A DNA stretch of 64,000 nucleotides from Amorphus orientalis (GTDB taxonomy: Bacteria; Pseudomonadota; Alphaproteobacteria; Rhizobiales; Amorphaceae), in the NCBI RefSeq assembly GCF_030814015.1, contig NZ_JAUSUL010000004.1, positions 62,001 to 126,000 on the forward strand. The letters are read 5' to 3'. Position numbers and translations under genes: made by a program. The notes under the pieces were generated by a model. That model did no database searches, was not told the origin of the DNA, and saw only the letters and a program-made list of their open reading frames with translations. The stretch's first letter is position 1. The number at the start of each line of letters is the position of its first letter. Positions 54,970-64,000 of the stretch are shown here, piece by piece.

Positions 54970-57810
54970 TCATGCCTCCGCGCCTTCGTGATCCGGCACC
55001 AGGATCTCGCGCTTGCCGGCGTGATTGGCCGGCCCGACAAGACCCTCGTTCTCCATCCGCTCGATGATGGAGGCGGCCCGGTTGTAGCCGATCGAAAGCC
55101 GCCGCTGGATGTAGCTGGTGGAGGCCTTGCGATCGCGGAGCACGATGGCCACGGCCTTGTCGTAGATGTCGTCGGATTCCGACAGGTTGTCGATACCACC
55201 CGAGCCGGAATCGGACGCGGTCTCGCCGTCCTCCTCCGTCACCTGGTCGAGATAGTCCGGCACGCCCTGGGCCTTCAGGTGGGCGACGATCTCCTCGACC
55301 TCCTCGTCGGAGACGAACGGGCCGTGGACGCGCTGGATGCGGCCGCCGCCGGCCATGTAGAGCATGTCGCCCTGGCCGAGGAGCTGTTCGGCCCCCATCT
55401 CGCCGAGGATCGTGCGGCTGTCGATCTTGGAGGTGACCTGGAAGGAGATCCGGGTCGGGAAGTTCGCCTTGATCGTGCCGGTGATGACGTCGACGGACGG
55501 ACGCTGGGTCGCCATGATCAGGTGCAGGCCGGCGGCGCGGGCCATCTGGGCGAGACGCTGGATGGCGCCCTCGATGTCCTTGCCGGCGACCATCATCAGG
55601 TCGGCCATCTCGTCGACGATGATAACGATGTAGGGCATCGGATCGAACTCGAGGGTCTCCTCCTCGAAGATCGCCTCGCCGCTCTCGCGATCGAAGCCGG
55701 TCTGCACGACCCGGGTCAGGACCTCGCCCTTCTTCTGGGCCTCGGCCAGCCGGTTGTTGTAGCCGTCGATGTTGCGCACGCCAAGCTTGGCCATCTTGCG
55801 ATAGCGCTCCTCCATCTCGCGCACGGCCCATTTCAGCGCCACGACCGCCTTCTTCGGATCGGTGACGACCGGGGTCAGCAGGTGCGGCACGCCGTCATAG
55901 ACCGACAGTTCCAGCATCTTCGGATCGATCATGATCAGCCGGCACTGTTCCGGCGTCATCCGGTAGAGCAGCGACAGGATCATCGTGTTCACCGAGACCG
56001 ACTTGCCCGAGCCGGTGGTGCCGGCGACGAGCAGATGCGGCATCCGCGACAGATCGGTGATGACCGACTCGCCGCCGATGGTCTTGCCGAGCGCCAGCGC
56101 CAGCCGGGCCTTGGAGCGCTCGTAGTCCGCCGACGCAAGGAGTTCGCGCAGGAACACCGTGTCCCGGCGTTCGTTCGGCAGTTCGATGCCGATGGCGTTC
56201 TTGCCGGAGATCACGGCCACGCGGGCCGAGACCGCGCTCATGGAGCGGGCGATGTCGTCGGCCAGACCGATCACGCGGGACGACTTGATGCCGGGCGCCG
56301 GCTCAAGTTCGTAGAGCGTGACCACCGGGCCGGGACGGACGTTGATGATCTCGCCGCGCACGCCGAAATCGTCGAGCACGCCTTCCAGGATCCGCGCGTT
56401 CTGCTCGAGCGCCTCCGGCGTCATGCTGGTGTCGCGACGCCCGGCCGGCGGGGCGGCCAGGAGATTGAGCGGCGGGTGTTCGTATTCGCCGGAATTGCTG
56501 AGCAGCGAGGGCTGCGCCTCGCGAATGATCCGCTTGCCCGCCTTGGCCGGCGCCGCCGGCGGCGTCACCCGGGTCGTGGTGGCCGGCGCGGACTGGGGCT
56601 CCGATTCGCTGCGGCGCTGCCGGGGCTCCGGCGCGGGCGCCCGTTTTGCCGAATAGGCGGCCACCCCCGCCTCACGCTCGTCCGCCGGGTCGGCGAAGGG
56701 ATCGTCGTCAAAGGGGTCGCCGTCGAAGCCCGCGAACGGATCGTCGTCCCGCTCGTCGTCATCGTGGTCGTGACCCGCCCCCTCGCCGGCGGCAGCGCGG
56801 ACGTCCTCCACGGCGCCCTCGACCTCGTCGCTCCAGGCGCCGAGATCGAAACGCGGCTCGACGCGGCTGCGGCGCCGGGGAGCCGGCTCCTCGGCTTCGT
56901 AATTTGCGACCTGGAGATCGTCCTCGTCAGACTCCGCCACGTTGAGGAGCGCGTCGCGCAGCCGCGACCCCGTGCGCAGCTTGGGGCCGGGTGCGGCGGG
57001 TGCCGCATCCGATCCGAACCGCCGCTTGAAGCGGGCCCGGGTGGAGAGCATCCAGTGGGCGAGCCAGCCTGCCAGGGCGGAGAAGAAGCTGCCGCCCTCG
57101 TCCTCCTCGACCTCCTCCGCTTCGTAGGTCTCGGGACGCGAAGGGGACTTGTGGCGGCGTCCGGAGGTGGTCGTCATGGCGTCCGGCTCGACGCGCCGGA
57201 TCTGAAACCCCTCGTTGCCGACGGCGCGGGATGCCAGCCGGTGGCGCGGGCGCGGCAGCAGCGTCCGGAACACGCAGAAGGCCGACAGCGCGGCGAACAG
57301 GGCGAAGGATGCGAAGGCTAACAGACCGGACGCTGCCCCCAGCGGCGCCGCGGTCACGGCGACGAGCCCGTCGCCGAGCACGCCGCCCAGCCCGGTCGGC
57401 AGCGGCCAGTGCCCCGAGACGGGCAGGAGCGCCAGCGCGCCCGACGCGGCGACGATCGCAAGGATCGCATGGGCGAAGCGGGGCCAGTGCAGAAGCGGCG
57501 GGCGACGGCGCAGCAGGCGGACGGAAACAGCGAGTGGCAACGCGACGACAAGGGGGGCGGCCAGGCCGACCGTCTGCATCATCAGGTCGGCGACCACCGA
57601 GCCCGGCCAGCCCATCCAGTTCTCGATCGGGGATGCGGCCGCGTAGCTGAGGCTCGGATCGGAGACCGACCACGTCGCCAGTGCGACCAGAAGCGCAAGC
57701 GAGCCCGCGGCGAGCGCCGCGCCGACCAGCCGCGCCAGCGACCCGGCGATGGCTTCGGCGACCGGGCTGTCGGCGAAATCGTCGAGGGGGAGCGCGCGCA
57801 GCATCGTCAT
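54970..57810 (-). CDS. ftsK: DNA translocase FtsK
   Basis: FtsK anchors at the septum and pumps chromosome ends during division. The 946-residue protein has four N-terminal membrane helices (about 25-200), an acidic, proline-rich linker with repeated DDDPF-like segments (about 230-430), the RecA-like motor with [13 protein letters not shown] (Walker A Lys603) and [16 protein letters not shown], and a C-terminal winged-helix gamma domain ([21 protein letters not shown]) that reads KOPS sites. The ATG overlaps the aminotransferase stop by one base (TGATG), so ftsK is coupled to that gene and to its CtrA-type promoter region. Confidence 0.95.
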   Translation of the reverse strand: MTMLRALPLDDFADSPVAEAIAGSLARLVGAALAAGSLALLVALATWSVSDPSLSYAAASPIENWMGWPGSVVADLMMQTVGLAAPLVVALPLAVSVRLLRRRPPLLHWPRFAHAILAIVAASGALALLPVSGHWPLPTGLGGVLGDGLVAVTAAPLGAASGLLAFASFALFAALSAFCVFRTLLPRPRHRLASRAVGNEGFQIRRVEPDAMTTTSGRRHKSPSRPETYEAEEVEEDEGGSFFSALAGWLAHWMLSTRARFKRRFGSDAAPAAPGPKLRTGSRLRDALLNVAESDEDDLQVANYEAEEPAPRRRSRVEPRFDLGAWSDEVEGAVEDVRAAAGEGAGHDHDDDERDDDPFAGFDGDPFDDDPFADPADEREAGVAAYSAKRAPAPEPRQRRSESEPQSAPATTTRVTPPAAPAKAGKRIIREAQPSLLSNSGEYEHPPLNLLAAPPAGRRDTSMTPEALEQNARILEGVLDDFGVRGEIINVRPGPVVTLYELEPAPGIKSSRVIGLADDIARSMSAVSARVAVISGKNAIGIELPNERRDTVFLRELLASADYERSKARLALALGKTIGGESVITDLSRMPHLLVAGTTGSGKSVSVNTMILSLLYRMTPEQCRLIMIDPKMLELSVYDGVPHLLTPVVTDPKKAVVALKWAVREMEERYRKMAKLGVRNIDGYNNRLAEAQKKGEVLTRVVQTGFDRESGEAIFEEETLEFDPMPYIVIIVDEMADLMMVAGKDIEGAIQRLAQMARAAGLHLIMATQRPSVDVITGTIKANFPTRISFQVTSKIDSRTILGEMGAEQLLGQGDMLYMAGGGRIQRVHGPFVSDEEVEEIVAHLKAQGVPDYLDQVTEEDGETASDSGSGGIDNLSESDDIYDKAVAIVLRDRKASTSYIQRRLSIGYNRAASIIERMENEGLVGPANHAGKREILVPDHEGAEA

Positions 57811-59042
57811 CACCAGGTTCCAAACATGTCTGCGAGACGGCGGACCGCCTCTTCCGTCGCGGTCTCGTCCTGCACCAGGGCAAGGCGGACCCGCCCTGCC
57901 CCGGGGTTCGATCCGTCGGGCATGGGGGCGCCCAGATAGGAGCCGGGGACCGACCGAACGCCGGCCTCGGTCCACATGCGGCGGGTGACCTCCGCATCGT
58001 CGCCATAGGCGGAGACATCGAGCCAGAGAAAGAAGCCCCCCGGCGGCGTCAGGCCGGAGAAGAGCGCGCCGAGCGCCAGCTCCGCCTTGGCGAACTTGGC
58101 GTCATAGAGACGGCGGTTTTCCGCCACGTGGGCCTCGTCGCGATAGGCTTCGGCGGCAACCGCCTGCATCGGGGCCGGCACCTGGGGCGCCGCGACGTTG
58201 CGCAGCCGCGCCCAGTGGGCGAGGAACGCCGGATCGCCGGCTGCGAACCCGCACCTGAGGCCGGGCAGCGACGAGCGCTTGGAGAGGGAGTTGAAGACGA
58301 CCAGATTGTCGAGCGAGCCCGTCTTCGCGGCCGCGTCCAGCGCCCCGGCCGGCGGCCCGGCCGCCTCGCGGTAGATCTCCGAATAGCATTCGTCGGCAAA
58401 GACCATGAACCGGTGGGCGCGGGCGCGCTCGAGCAGATCCGCCCAGTCCTGCCGGGTGGCGCAGGCCCCCTGCGGGTTCGACGGCGACCCGACGAAGACG
58501 GCGACGGTCCGATCAAGGACGGCGGGATCGATGGCGCCCCAGTCGGGCATCACCCCGCCCGGTTCGGACGGCACGTAGGGGATCACTTCCGCGCCAATGC
58601 CGTAGGCGCCGACCGCGTAAGCCGGATAGCCGGGGTTCGGAACGAAGACCACCGGCTGCTGCCCGGCCTCCTTCCGGAGATAGCCTGCAGCCCCCAGGCT
58701 GGCGAAATAAAGCCCTTCCCGGCTGCCGTTGAGCGGCAGGATCGAAGTCATGGGATCGATGAGGGAGCCGGTTGCGAACCGACGGTCCAGCCAGCCGGCC
58801 ACAGCGGCGCGGAACTCCTTCGTGCCCTTGATCGCCGGGTAGGGGCCGAAGCCGCTAGCCTGGGCCGCGATCGTCTCCGCCACGAACGGCGGGATCGCGT
58901 GGCGCGGTCCGCCGACGGCGAGGTCGATCGGCTGCGCGCCCGGCTGATGGTCTGCGATCAGCGCCGCCAGACGCTGGAAGGGGGAGTCGGCAACGTGCGC
59001 CGGAAACTCGAAACGGCTGGGTCCGGTCATCGTCGGTCTCAT
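57810..59042 (-). CDS. class I/II aminotransferase, DapC-type
   Basis: A 410-residue PLP enzyme: [14 protein letters not shown] at the start, [52 protein letters not shown] and [16 protein letters not shown] with the PLP lysine. The SLSKRS-LPGLR form is that of N-succinyldiaminopimelate aminotransferase (DapC) of the lysine pathway; the substrate is not proven. Two starts, 59042 and 59030, lie inside a perfect 14-base inverted repeat, and neither has a ribosome binding site. The coupled downstream gene is ftsK. Confidence 0.86.
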   Translation of the reverse strand: MRPTMTGPSRFEFPAHVADSPFQRLAALIADHQPGAQPIDLAVGGPRHAIPPFVAETIAAQASGFGPYPAIKGTKEFRAAVAGWLDRRFATGSLIDPMTSILPLNGSREGLYFASLGAAGYLRKEAGQQPVVFVPNPGYPAYAVGAYGIGAEVIPYVPSEPGGVMPDWGAIDPAVLDRTVAVFVGSPSNPQGACATRQDWADLLERARAHRFMVFADECYSEIYREAAGPPAGALDAAAKTGSLDNLVVFNSLSKRSSLPGLRCGFAAGDPAFLAHWARLRNVAAPQVPAPMQAVAAEAYRDEAHVAENRRLYDAKFAKAELALGALFSGLTPPGGFFLWLDVSAYGDDAEVTRRMWTEAGVRSVPGSYLGAPMPDGSNPGAGRVRLALVQDETATEEAVRRLADMFGTW

Positions 59043-59065
59043 TAATGGTTCGAGACCGACGATGA
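59027..59065 (-). promoter_or_regulatory. perfect 14-base inverted repeat over the aminotransferase start codons
   Basis: TCATCGTCGGTCTC and GAGACCGACGATGA are exact reverse complements separated by 11 bases. In the mRNA the first AUG lies at the loop-stem border and the second lies in the stem, so folding could hide initiation of the aminotransferase-ftsK transcript. It could instead be an operator. Confidence 0.75.
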
Positions 59066-59073
59066 CCCAACAA

Positions 59074-59092
59074 GGTTAAATCCGCTTTAACC
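59074..59092 (-). promoter_or_regulatory. CtrA-type box upstream of aminotransferase-ftsK
   Basis: GGTTAAATCCGCTTTAACC contains TTAA, exactly seven bases and TTAAC, the full CtrA recognition pattern, and reads as TTAA-N7-TTAA on both strands because it is a 7-base palindrome with a 5-base centre. It lies 34-50 bases upstream of the start at 59042. Confidence 0.7.
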
Positions 59093-59127
59093 GGGCCGGC
59101 AGGCCGCCCAGGAAGCGGTCGCCACCC

Positions 59128-61056
59128 CTACCCTGAAGCCGCGGCGTCGGTTCCGGCGAACGCCTGCTCCATCATGGAGAGCAGACGCTTGTTGAAGTCG
59201 GCCGGATCGCTCGGCGCTTCGCCGTCGAGGATCTCCGCGCTCGCCAGGAGCAGGAACGCCGCCTCGGTGAGCTCGCTGGCCGCGCCGCCGGCACTGGCCT
59301 TTTCGGAGAGGCTGCGCACCAGCGGATGGCGCGGATTGAGCTCCAGCACCGGCGGCATCCGGCCGCGTCCGGAGGACTGGCGGGCCATCAGCCGCTCGAA
59401 CTGGCGGTCCGGGCCGAGATCCGGCGCCACGAGACAGGCCGGGCTGGTCGCCAGCCGTTCCGACGGGCGCACATCGCTCACCCGGTCGCCGAGCTCCTGT
59501 TTGAAGAGCGCGGTCAGGGCCGCAAGGTCGCCTTCGCGCGCGGCTTCCGGTTTGTCCGTGTCGCTGTCGTCGAGCGGGATCGCGTCGAGATCCGCCTTGC
59601 CCTGGGTGACCGACTGGAGCGGCTTGCCCTCGAAATCGGTGGCCGCCTGGACCCAGAAGGAATCGACCGGATCGGTCAGGAGCAGAACCTCGATCCCGCG
59701 GGCCCGGAACCCTTCCAGATGCGGCGAGGCGGCGAGTTTTTCCGGATCGTCACCGATGGCGTAGTAGATCGCCGTCTGGTTCTCCTTCATCGCCCCGATG
59801 TAGTCAGACAGCGAACGCCACCCCTCCGGGTCCGTCGTGGTGTGGAACCGGGAGAGCTTGTAGAGGGTCTCGCGCCGTTCGCCGTCCTCGTAGATCCCCT
59901 CCTTCAGGACCGCGCCGAAGGCCTCCCAGAACTTCGCGTAGGCGTCCGCGTCGTTCTCAGCCATCTTCTCAAGCTCGGAGAGCACGCGGTTGGTCACCGC
60001 CTTGCGGATGGAGGCGAGCACCGGATTGGTCTGCAGCATCTCCCGCGACAGGTTCAGCGGCAGGTCCTGGCTGTCGATCACGCCGCGCACGAAGCGAAGC
60101 CACGAGGGCAGAACCTCGGCGTCGTCGGTGATGAACACCCGGCGGACATAAAGGCGGACGCGCCCCTTGCGCTCCGGATCGAACAGGTCGAACGGGCGCG
60201 TCTCCGGCACGAACAGCAGGACGGAATATTCCTGCCGGCCCTCCGCCCGGTAATGGATCGTCAGCGCCGGGGCGTCCCAGTTGCCGGAAACGAAGTGGTA
60301 GAACTCCTTGTACTCGTCGGCGGAGATCTCCTGCTTCGGCTTCACCCAGAGCGCCGTGCCGTCGACCACCTCCTTGCCGGCCTCCGCGTCCGCCGCATCG
60401 GGTGTGCGGACGACGACGGGGACCGGAACGTGGGCCGAATAGTGCCTGATGATACGCTCGACGGTGGCCTGTTCGCCGAACTCCTTCGATTCGTCACCGA
60501 GAATCAGCGTCACCCGGGTGCCGCGCGCCGGCGCCTCGTCGCCGGCGGGCTCGACCGTGAAGGAGCCCGTTCCGTCGGAGCGCCAGGTCCAGGCCTCGTC
60601 CGAACCGGCAGCCCGGCTGGTGACCACCACTTCGCTGGCGACCATGAAGGCGGAATAGAAGCCGACGCCGAACTGGCCGATCAGGCCGGACCCGTCGCCC
60701 TTGCCGGCGGTCGCGTCCAGAAAGGCGCGGGTCCCCGAGCGCGCGATGGTGCCGAGATTCTCGACCAGATCCTCCCGGCTCATCCCGATGCCGTTGTCGG
60801 CGATGGTCAGGCGGCCGGCCTCTTTGTCGGGCTCGACCACCACCTTGAGCGCGGAGTCGGAGCCCATCACGGACGGATCGGTCAGCGCGCGATAGCGCAG
60901 CTTCTCGCAGGCGTCGGCCGCATTCGAGATCAGTTCGCGGAGGAAGACGTCCTTGTTGGAATAGACCGAATGCACCATGAGGTGCAGCAGCCGCGCCACG
61001 TCCGCCTCGAAGGCACGGGTCTCGGTGGCTGGCGCGTTTTCTTGTTGGTCGCTCAT
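59128..61056 (-). CDS. htpG: molecular chaperone HtpG (Hsp90)
   Basis: HtpG is the bacterial Hsp90. The 642-residue protein has the GHKL ATPase domain (FLRELISNAADACEKLR, IADNGIGMS, GTIARSGTRAFL, GLIGQFGVGFYSAFMVA), the middle domain (YVRRVFITDDAEVLPSWLRFV, GVIDSQDLPLNLSREMLQ) and a C-terminal dimer domain ending DAAASG. The ATG at 61056 is preferred to a GTG three codons earlier. A heat-shock-like sequence, CCTTGCACC...CAATTAAAT, lies 150-185 bases upstream (61207-61242) but is too weak to call. Confidence 0.95.
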   Translation of the reverse strand: MSDQQENAPATETRAFEADVARLLHLMVHSVYSNKDVFLRELISNAADACEKLRYRALTDPSVMGSDSALKVVVEPDKEAGRLTIADNGIGMSREDLVENLGTIARSGTRAFLDATAGKGDGSGLIGQFGVGFYSAFMVASEVVVTSRAAGSDEAWTWRSDGTGSFTVEPAGDEAPARGTRVTLILGDESKEFGEQATVERIIRHYSAHVPVPVVVRTPDAADAEAGKEVVDGTALWVKPKQEISADEYKEFYHFVSGNWDAPALTIHYRAEGRQEYSVLLFVPETRPFDLFDPERKGRVRLYVRRVFITDDAEVLPSWLRFVRGVIDSQDLPLNLSREMLQTNPVLASIRKAVTNRVLSELEKMAENDADAYAKFWEAFGAVLKEGIYEDGERRETLYKLSRFHTTTDPEGWRSLSDYIGAMKENQTAIYYAIGDDPEKLAASPHLEGFRARGIEVLLLTDPVDSFWVQAATDFEGKPLQSVTQGKADLDAIPLDDSDTDKPEAAREGDLAALTALFKQELGDRVSDVRPSERLATSPACLVAPDLGPDRQFERLMARQSSGRGRMPPVLELNPRHPLVRSLSEKASAGGAASELTEAAFLLLASAEILDGEAPSDPADFNKRLLSMMEQAFAGTDAAASG

Positions 61057-61882
61057 AATCGTCACACCGTCGGGTCTGCGTCCGGCTCGCCCGCGCCCGC
61101 GGAACGGCGGTCCGCCCGCTGGGCAAGCCCATGGACTGGGGAAGACGTTCCCGAATGCCCTGGCGGCGGGATCGGAGGGATCAGCCGGCCGCCAGGCGGG
61201 TCGGGACCATTTAATTGCCGACGAGGCGGGCCCGGTGCAAGGGCTGGAGGCTGGGGAAATGAGACACGGAGCGGGTCCGCCGCATCGACCGACCCGGCTG
61301 ATGTCCGGTCGGTTGCGCGCACGAAAAAGGGCCGGTCCCGGGGACCGACCCTTTAAGTTCCGTTGGGGGCGACCCGGCCGCGCAATCAGCTTCGGGGGGC
61401 TGGGGGGCTGACGATTGCCAAAGCTGCGCGCGGCCGGATCAACCGGGAAACGCTAGAATACGGTGCTGGTTCCCGATGGCATCGCAAAGTCTGAAATAAG
61501 GCGAAGGCGTGAATTTTCCAGATCAACCCGAAGTCGCGGAATTTCAGCCGACACCCTTCAACTCAGTGCCACGGAACCGAGGCTCCCGGCGGCCTGACAG
61601 GCCGCCTTCGCACCGGATCCCGAATTCGCATCGGACGTCGACAGATGCCCTGTCTACCGCCGATGGAGCGTCATATAAGTGCGATTGAATGCACTTCAAT
61701 CCACCTTTATTCGGGGGAGCCGCTGGCCATGGTTCGCCGCGGCTCTGGCGCCGCCACGTCCCGGACTCAAGACCGGCTGGCAACGCGCGGCAGGCCGGTT
61801 TTCTTCGCTGCGGCCTCACCCACCCCTTGATGCGTCCCGCCTTTGGCTTGATCATGAAAGATCAGTGACGGCAGGAGGCGCT
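61057..61882. other. long intergenic region upstream of htpG
   Basis: These 826 bases have no gene with a family pattern; a 103-codon minus-strand frame at 61544-61855 looks random. Contents are the htpG leader, a strong terminator and structured segment at 61324-61440 (candidate small RNA), a perfect GGCGGCCTG/CAGGCCGCC hairpin at 61588-61606, and the leader of the DUF2794 gene, whose ribosome binding site is GCAGGAGGCG. Confidence 0.65.
61324..61440 (-). ncRNA. candidate small RNA with intrinsic terminator
   Basis: On the minus strand a long stem (61428-61440 with 61371-61383, 13 pairs counting one G-U) encloses a second stem CAGCTT/AAGCTG and a loop holding AGCCCCCC twice in a row. Then comes GGGTCGGTCC-CCG-GGACCGGCCC and TTTTT at 61351-61324, an intrinsic terminator. 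No minus-strand gene lies between this terminator and the plus-strand gene at 61883, so the terminator needs a transcript of its own. The C-rich loop could pair with G-rich ribosome binding sites. The 5' end and promoter are not located. Confidence 0.45.
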
Positions 61883-62266
61883 ATGAGCGATACGGAAGAA
61901 AGCCGATCCCAGGCCGGTGTGGTGCCTTTCGCGCCATCGACCCCGTCGAAGTCCGCACACCGGCTGACGAGCTTCCATCGCGACGAATTGGGTATCATTC
62001 TGCGGGTTTACGGCCGCAAGGTCGCCGAAGGCGAATGGCGCGACTACGCCATCGACCATGGCCGCGACGAAGCGACCTTCTCCATTTTCCGGCGCACGGC
62101 GGAGGTGCCGCTCTACCGCATCACCAAGACGCCGGCCAACGCCCGCAAGCAGGGCGCCTATGCGGTGGTGAACGCCGGCAACGTGGTGCTGAAGCGCGGT
62201 CACGATCTCGCGAAGGTGCTGCGCGTCTTCGAAAAGAAGCGCGATCTGAGGCTGGTCGGAACCTGA
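61883..62266 (+). CDS. DUF2794-family protein
   Basis: This 127-residue protein matches the DUF2794 pattern of Alphaproteobacteria: a short variable N-terminus, then FHRDELGIILRVYGRKVAEGEWRDYAIDH-like sequence, FSIFRRTAEVPLYRITKTP and KQGAYAVVNAGNVVLKRGHDL. GCAGGAGGCG lies before the ATG at 61883. The function of the family is not known. It converges on the M20 hydrolase gene with 22 bases between. Confidence 0.88.
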   Translation: MSDTEESRSQAGVVPFAPSTPSKSAHRLTSFHRDELGIILRVYGRKVAEGEWRDYAIDHGRDEATFSIFRRTAEVPLYRITKTPANARKQGAYAVVNAGNVVLKRGHDLAKVLRVFEKKRDLRLVGT

Positions 62267-62288
62267 TCCGGCCAGTTCGGGACTTGGG

Positions 62289-63467
62289 TCAGGCTGCCTG
62301 CCGGATCGGCATGGCGGTCTCCGCCAGGCGAACCCAGTACGAGCAGCCGTAGGGGATGACCTCGTCGTTGAAGTCGTAGGCGGGGTGATGCAGGCCCGCG
62401 CTGTCGCCGTTGCCCACGAACAGGAACGCCCCCGGCCGCGCCTCGAGCATGAAGGCGAAATCCTCAGCCCCCATCATCGGCGTGGCATCGCCATCGACGT
62501 TGTCGGCGCCGGCCACGTCCGTCGCGACCGCAGTGGCAAACTCCGTCGCCGACGGATCGTTGACGACCACCGGGTAGCCGCGCCGGTAGGTGAACTTGGC
62601 CGTTGCGCCGTAGGCCGCCGCCGTGGCGGTCACCAGATCCCGCAGACGACCTTCCACGAGATCCCGGACGCCGGGATCGAGAGTGCGCACGGTGCCGCTC
62701 AGCTCGGCGCGGGGCGGAATCACGTTGTCGGTATCGCCGGCATGGAACTGGGTCACGGAGACGACCGCCGACTGCAGAGGATCGACCGAGCGCGCCGCGA
62801 CCGACTGGATCGCCGTCACGATGGCGGAGCCGACCAGGATCGGATCGACGCCCTTGTGGGGCCAGGCCGCATGGCCCCCGACGCCTTCCACGACGATCCG
62901 GATTCCGTCCGCCGACGCCATGCACGCCCCCGGCCGCGCCCCGAACGCCCCCACCGGGACCCCGGGCAGGTTATGCAGGCCGTAGACCTCCTGGATGCCG
63001 AACCGGTCCATCAGCCCGTCCCTCACCATCGCCCGGCCGCCGGCGCCGCCTTCCTCCGCCGGCTGGAAAATCACGACGACGGTGCCGTCGAAATTGCGGG
63101 TTTCGGCCAGATAGCGCGCCGCCCCGAGCAGCATCGCCGAATGGCCGTCGTGGCCGCAGGCGTGCATCTTGCCGGGCACCGTCGAGGCATAAGGCTTTCC
63201 GGTGGTCTCCTTGATCGGCAGGGCGTCCATGTCGGCCCTGAGCCCGATCACACGGCCGGAGCCTGAGGCGCGTCCGCGGATCACGCCGACGACGCCCGTC
63301 CGGCCGATGCCGGTCGCCACCTCGTCGACCCCGAAGCTCTCGAGCAGCTCCGCGACACGGCCGGCGGTGCGGTTCACGTCGTACTGCAGTTCCGGGTGTC
63401 GGTGGAAATCGTGCCGCCAGGCGGTGATTTCGGGCAGCATTTCGGCAAAACGGTTCAGGATCGGCAT
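62289..63467 (-). CDS. M20-family amidohydrolase
   Basis: A 392-residue zinc amidohydrolase of the M20D group (hippurate hydrolase / N-acyl-amino acid hydrolase type): WRHDFHRHPELQYDV, LRADMDALPIKETTGKPY, KMHACGHDGHSAMLLGAA, IFQPAEEGGAGG with the catalytic glutamates, the lid domain GHAAWPHKGVDP, and MMGAEDFAFML near the end. It removes an acyl group from an amino acid or related amide. Substrate unknown. Confidence 0.92.
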   Translation of the reverse strand: MPILNRFAEMLPEITAWRHDFHRHPELQYDVNRTAGRVAELLESFGVDEVATGIGRTGVVGVIRGRASGSGRVIGLRADMDALPIKETTGKPYASTVPGKMHACGHDGHSAMLLGAARYLAETRNFDGTVVVIFQPAEEGGAGGRAMVRDGLMDRFGIQEVYGLHNLPGVPVGAFGARPGACMASADGIRIVVEGVGGHAAWPHKGVDPILVGSAIVTAIQSVAARSVDPLQSAVVSVTQFHAGDTDNVIPPRAELSGTVRTLDPGVRDLVEGRLRDLVTATAAAYGATAKFTYRRGYPVVVNDPSATEFATAVATDVAGADNVDGDATPMMGAEDFAFMLEARPGAFLFVGNGDSAGLHHPAYDFNDEVIPYGCSYWVRLAETAMPIRQAA

Positions 63468-63551
63468 GGATGAAGCCTCGGAGGAAGACCGGTCGATCTC
63501 GCCGCATTATCGCAGGGCGCAGGGTCGGCGTCGACCGGTGCGCGCGCCGCG

Positions 63552-64000
63552 TCAGGACGGATCGGGACGCCGGTCGGACAGCAGCAGCTGGCGGTGGTTG
63601 AGGGTCGAGGACGCCACCTGCCAGGCGAAGGAGAACGAGGTGAGCGACTTCTCCTCGATCCGGTCCGTGTCCAGGTCGACGATCACCTTCTGGAAGATGG
63701 CGAAGAGTTCGCGCCGCAGTTCCTCGAGTTCGTCGCTCGTCGTCGCCGCCTCGATCCTGTCCACCAGGGCGGCGATCTCGAGATTGTGGTGATCCGCGCG
63801 ATTCTTGCGGGCGTTGGCCAGCCAGATCCGGGCCTGCCAGAGCAGCGACAGGAGCAGCGCCAGGAAGGAGAGCGCGAAGGCCATCGGCTCGGCATATTCC
63901 ACCACGAACAGCGGATCGTCCTTGGAATAGTAGGCCTCGGCGCCGGGATGCACGCCGAACGCCAGCCGGTCCGTCTCCGTAGGCGGCGAGATGAACGCGA
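63552..64000 (-). CDS. TAXI-type TRAP transporter binding protein, C-terminal part
   Basis: The frame is open to the window end, so only the C-terminal 149 codons or so are seen. The reading ISPPTETDRLAFGVHPGAEAYYSKDD gives the HPGA-YY motif of TAXI-family TRAP solute-binding proteins. It is followed by a membrane helix (AFALSFLALLLSLLW) and a long charged helical tail, as in the large alphaproteobacterial TAXI proteins. TRAP systems import organic acids and similar solutes. The start lies beyond base 64000. Confidence 0.75.
   Translation of the reverse strand, partial: AFISPPTETDRLAFGVHPGAEAYYSKDDPLFVVEYAEPMAFALSFLALLLSLLWQARIWLANARKNRADHHNLEIAALVDRIEAATTSDELEELRRELFAIFQKVIVDLDTDRIEEKSLTSFSFAWQVASSTLNHRQLLLSDRRPDPS

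Noticed and set aside
54988-57321. A 777-codon open frame antisense to ftsK
   Set aside because: The real ftsK motifs on the other strand account for it.
59326-61356. A 676-codon open frame antisense to htpG
   Set aside because: It is explained by the third-position GC bias of htpG; composition is typical of a shadow frame.
61360-61445. tmRNA, 4.5S RNA or 6S RNA in the gap upstream of htpG
   Set aside because: No tag-peptide frame or T-arm for tmRNA, no GGTCAGG-GGAAGGAAGCAGCC core for SRP RNA, and no long bulged rod typical of 6S. Kept only as an unnamed small RNA candidate.
61544-61855. A 103-codon minus-strand frame upstream of htpG
   Set aside because: No ribosome binding site or domain, and composition like random GC-rich DNA.

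Overview
The window is GC-rich DNA with dense coding on both strands. Marker genes point to an alphaproteobacterium, most likely of the Hyphomicrobiales (Rhizobiales): a tRNA-His without G-1 and with A73, two phasins, a PdhS/CbrA-like cell-cycle histidine kinase, TTAA-N7-TTAA (CtrA-type) boxes, DUF2794, and the gene order nfu-tsaB-rimI-fur-plsC-miaB-phoH-ybeY-corC-lnt-xre-metK-trmB. Everything was read from sequence alone; no database search was run.

Layout. 1-2.3 kb: end of a 5-formyl-THF cyclo-ligase gene, a YmdB-type phosphoesterase, a uracil-DNA glycosylase-like protein and a GST. 2.3-4.2 kb: a repeat-rich accessory island holding a ParD/ParE toxin-antitoxin pair and a possible 42-residue gene. 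4.2-7 kb: cobT, cobS and a retropepsin-like protease. 7-17 kb: a coupled operon (degenerate ABC protein, cNMP-binding protein, MBL hydrolase) facing a coupled five-gene operon of four glycosyltransferases and a polysaccharide deacetylase; this pair is the best candidate here for an undescribed system. 17-24 kb: UPF0173 hydrolase, ruvX, AidB-like dehydrogenase, plsY-dprA, an SDR, tRNA-His and a GST. 24-30.6 kb: two phasins, the 977-residue histidine kinase and a LysE/AraC pair. 30.8-38 kb: gpmA, dapB, DUF1330, mutS and maeB. 38-51.5 kb: the long minus-strand housekeeping run from nfu to trmB, interrupted by a GGDEF/EAL gene. 51.6-54 kb: an orphan ParA/StbB-like ATPase, a bactofilin and a universal stress protein. 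54-61 kb: lolA, ftsK, an aminotransferase and htpG, then a gap with a candidate small RNA. 61.9-64 kb: DUF2794, an M20 hydrolase and the end of a TAXI-type TRAP binding protein.

Three short repeat families explain most of the non-coding DNA. Family A (about 45 bp, one hairpin, often in tandem with a 55-56 bp period) sits 1-3 bases after stop codons in a fixed orientation, and its outer stem changes on both arms together. Family B (about 110 bp, two hairpins, ends GAGC...GCTC) behaves like a small non-autonomous mobile element: one copy interrupts a family A unit and another fills the gap between parD and parE. Family C makes two near-identical blocks of about 170 bp in direct orientation on either side of parDE.
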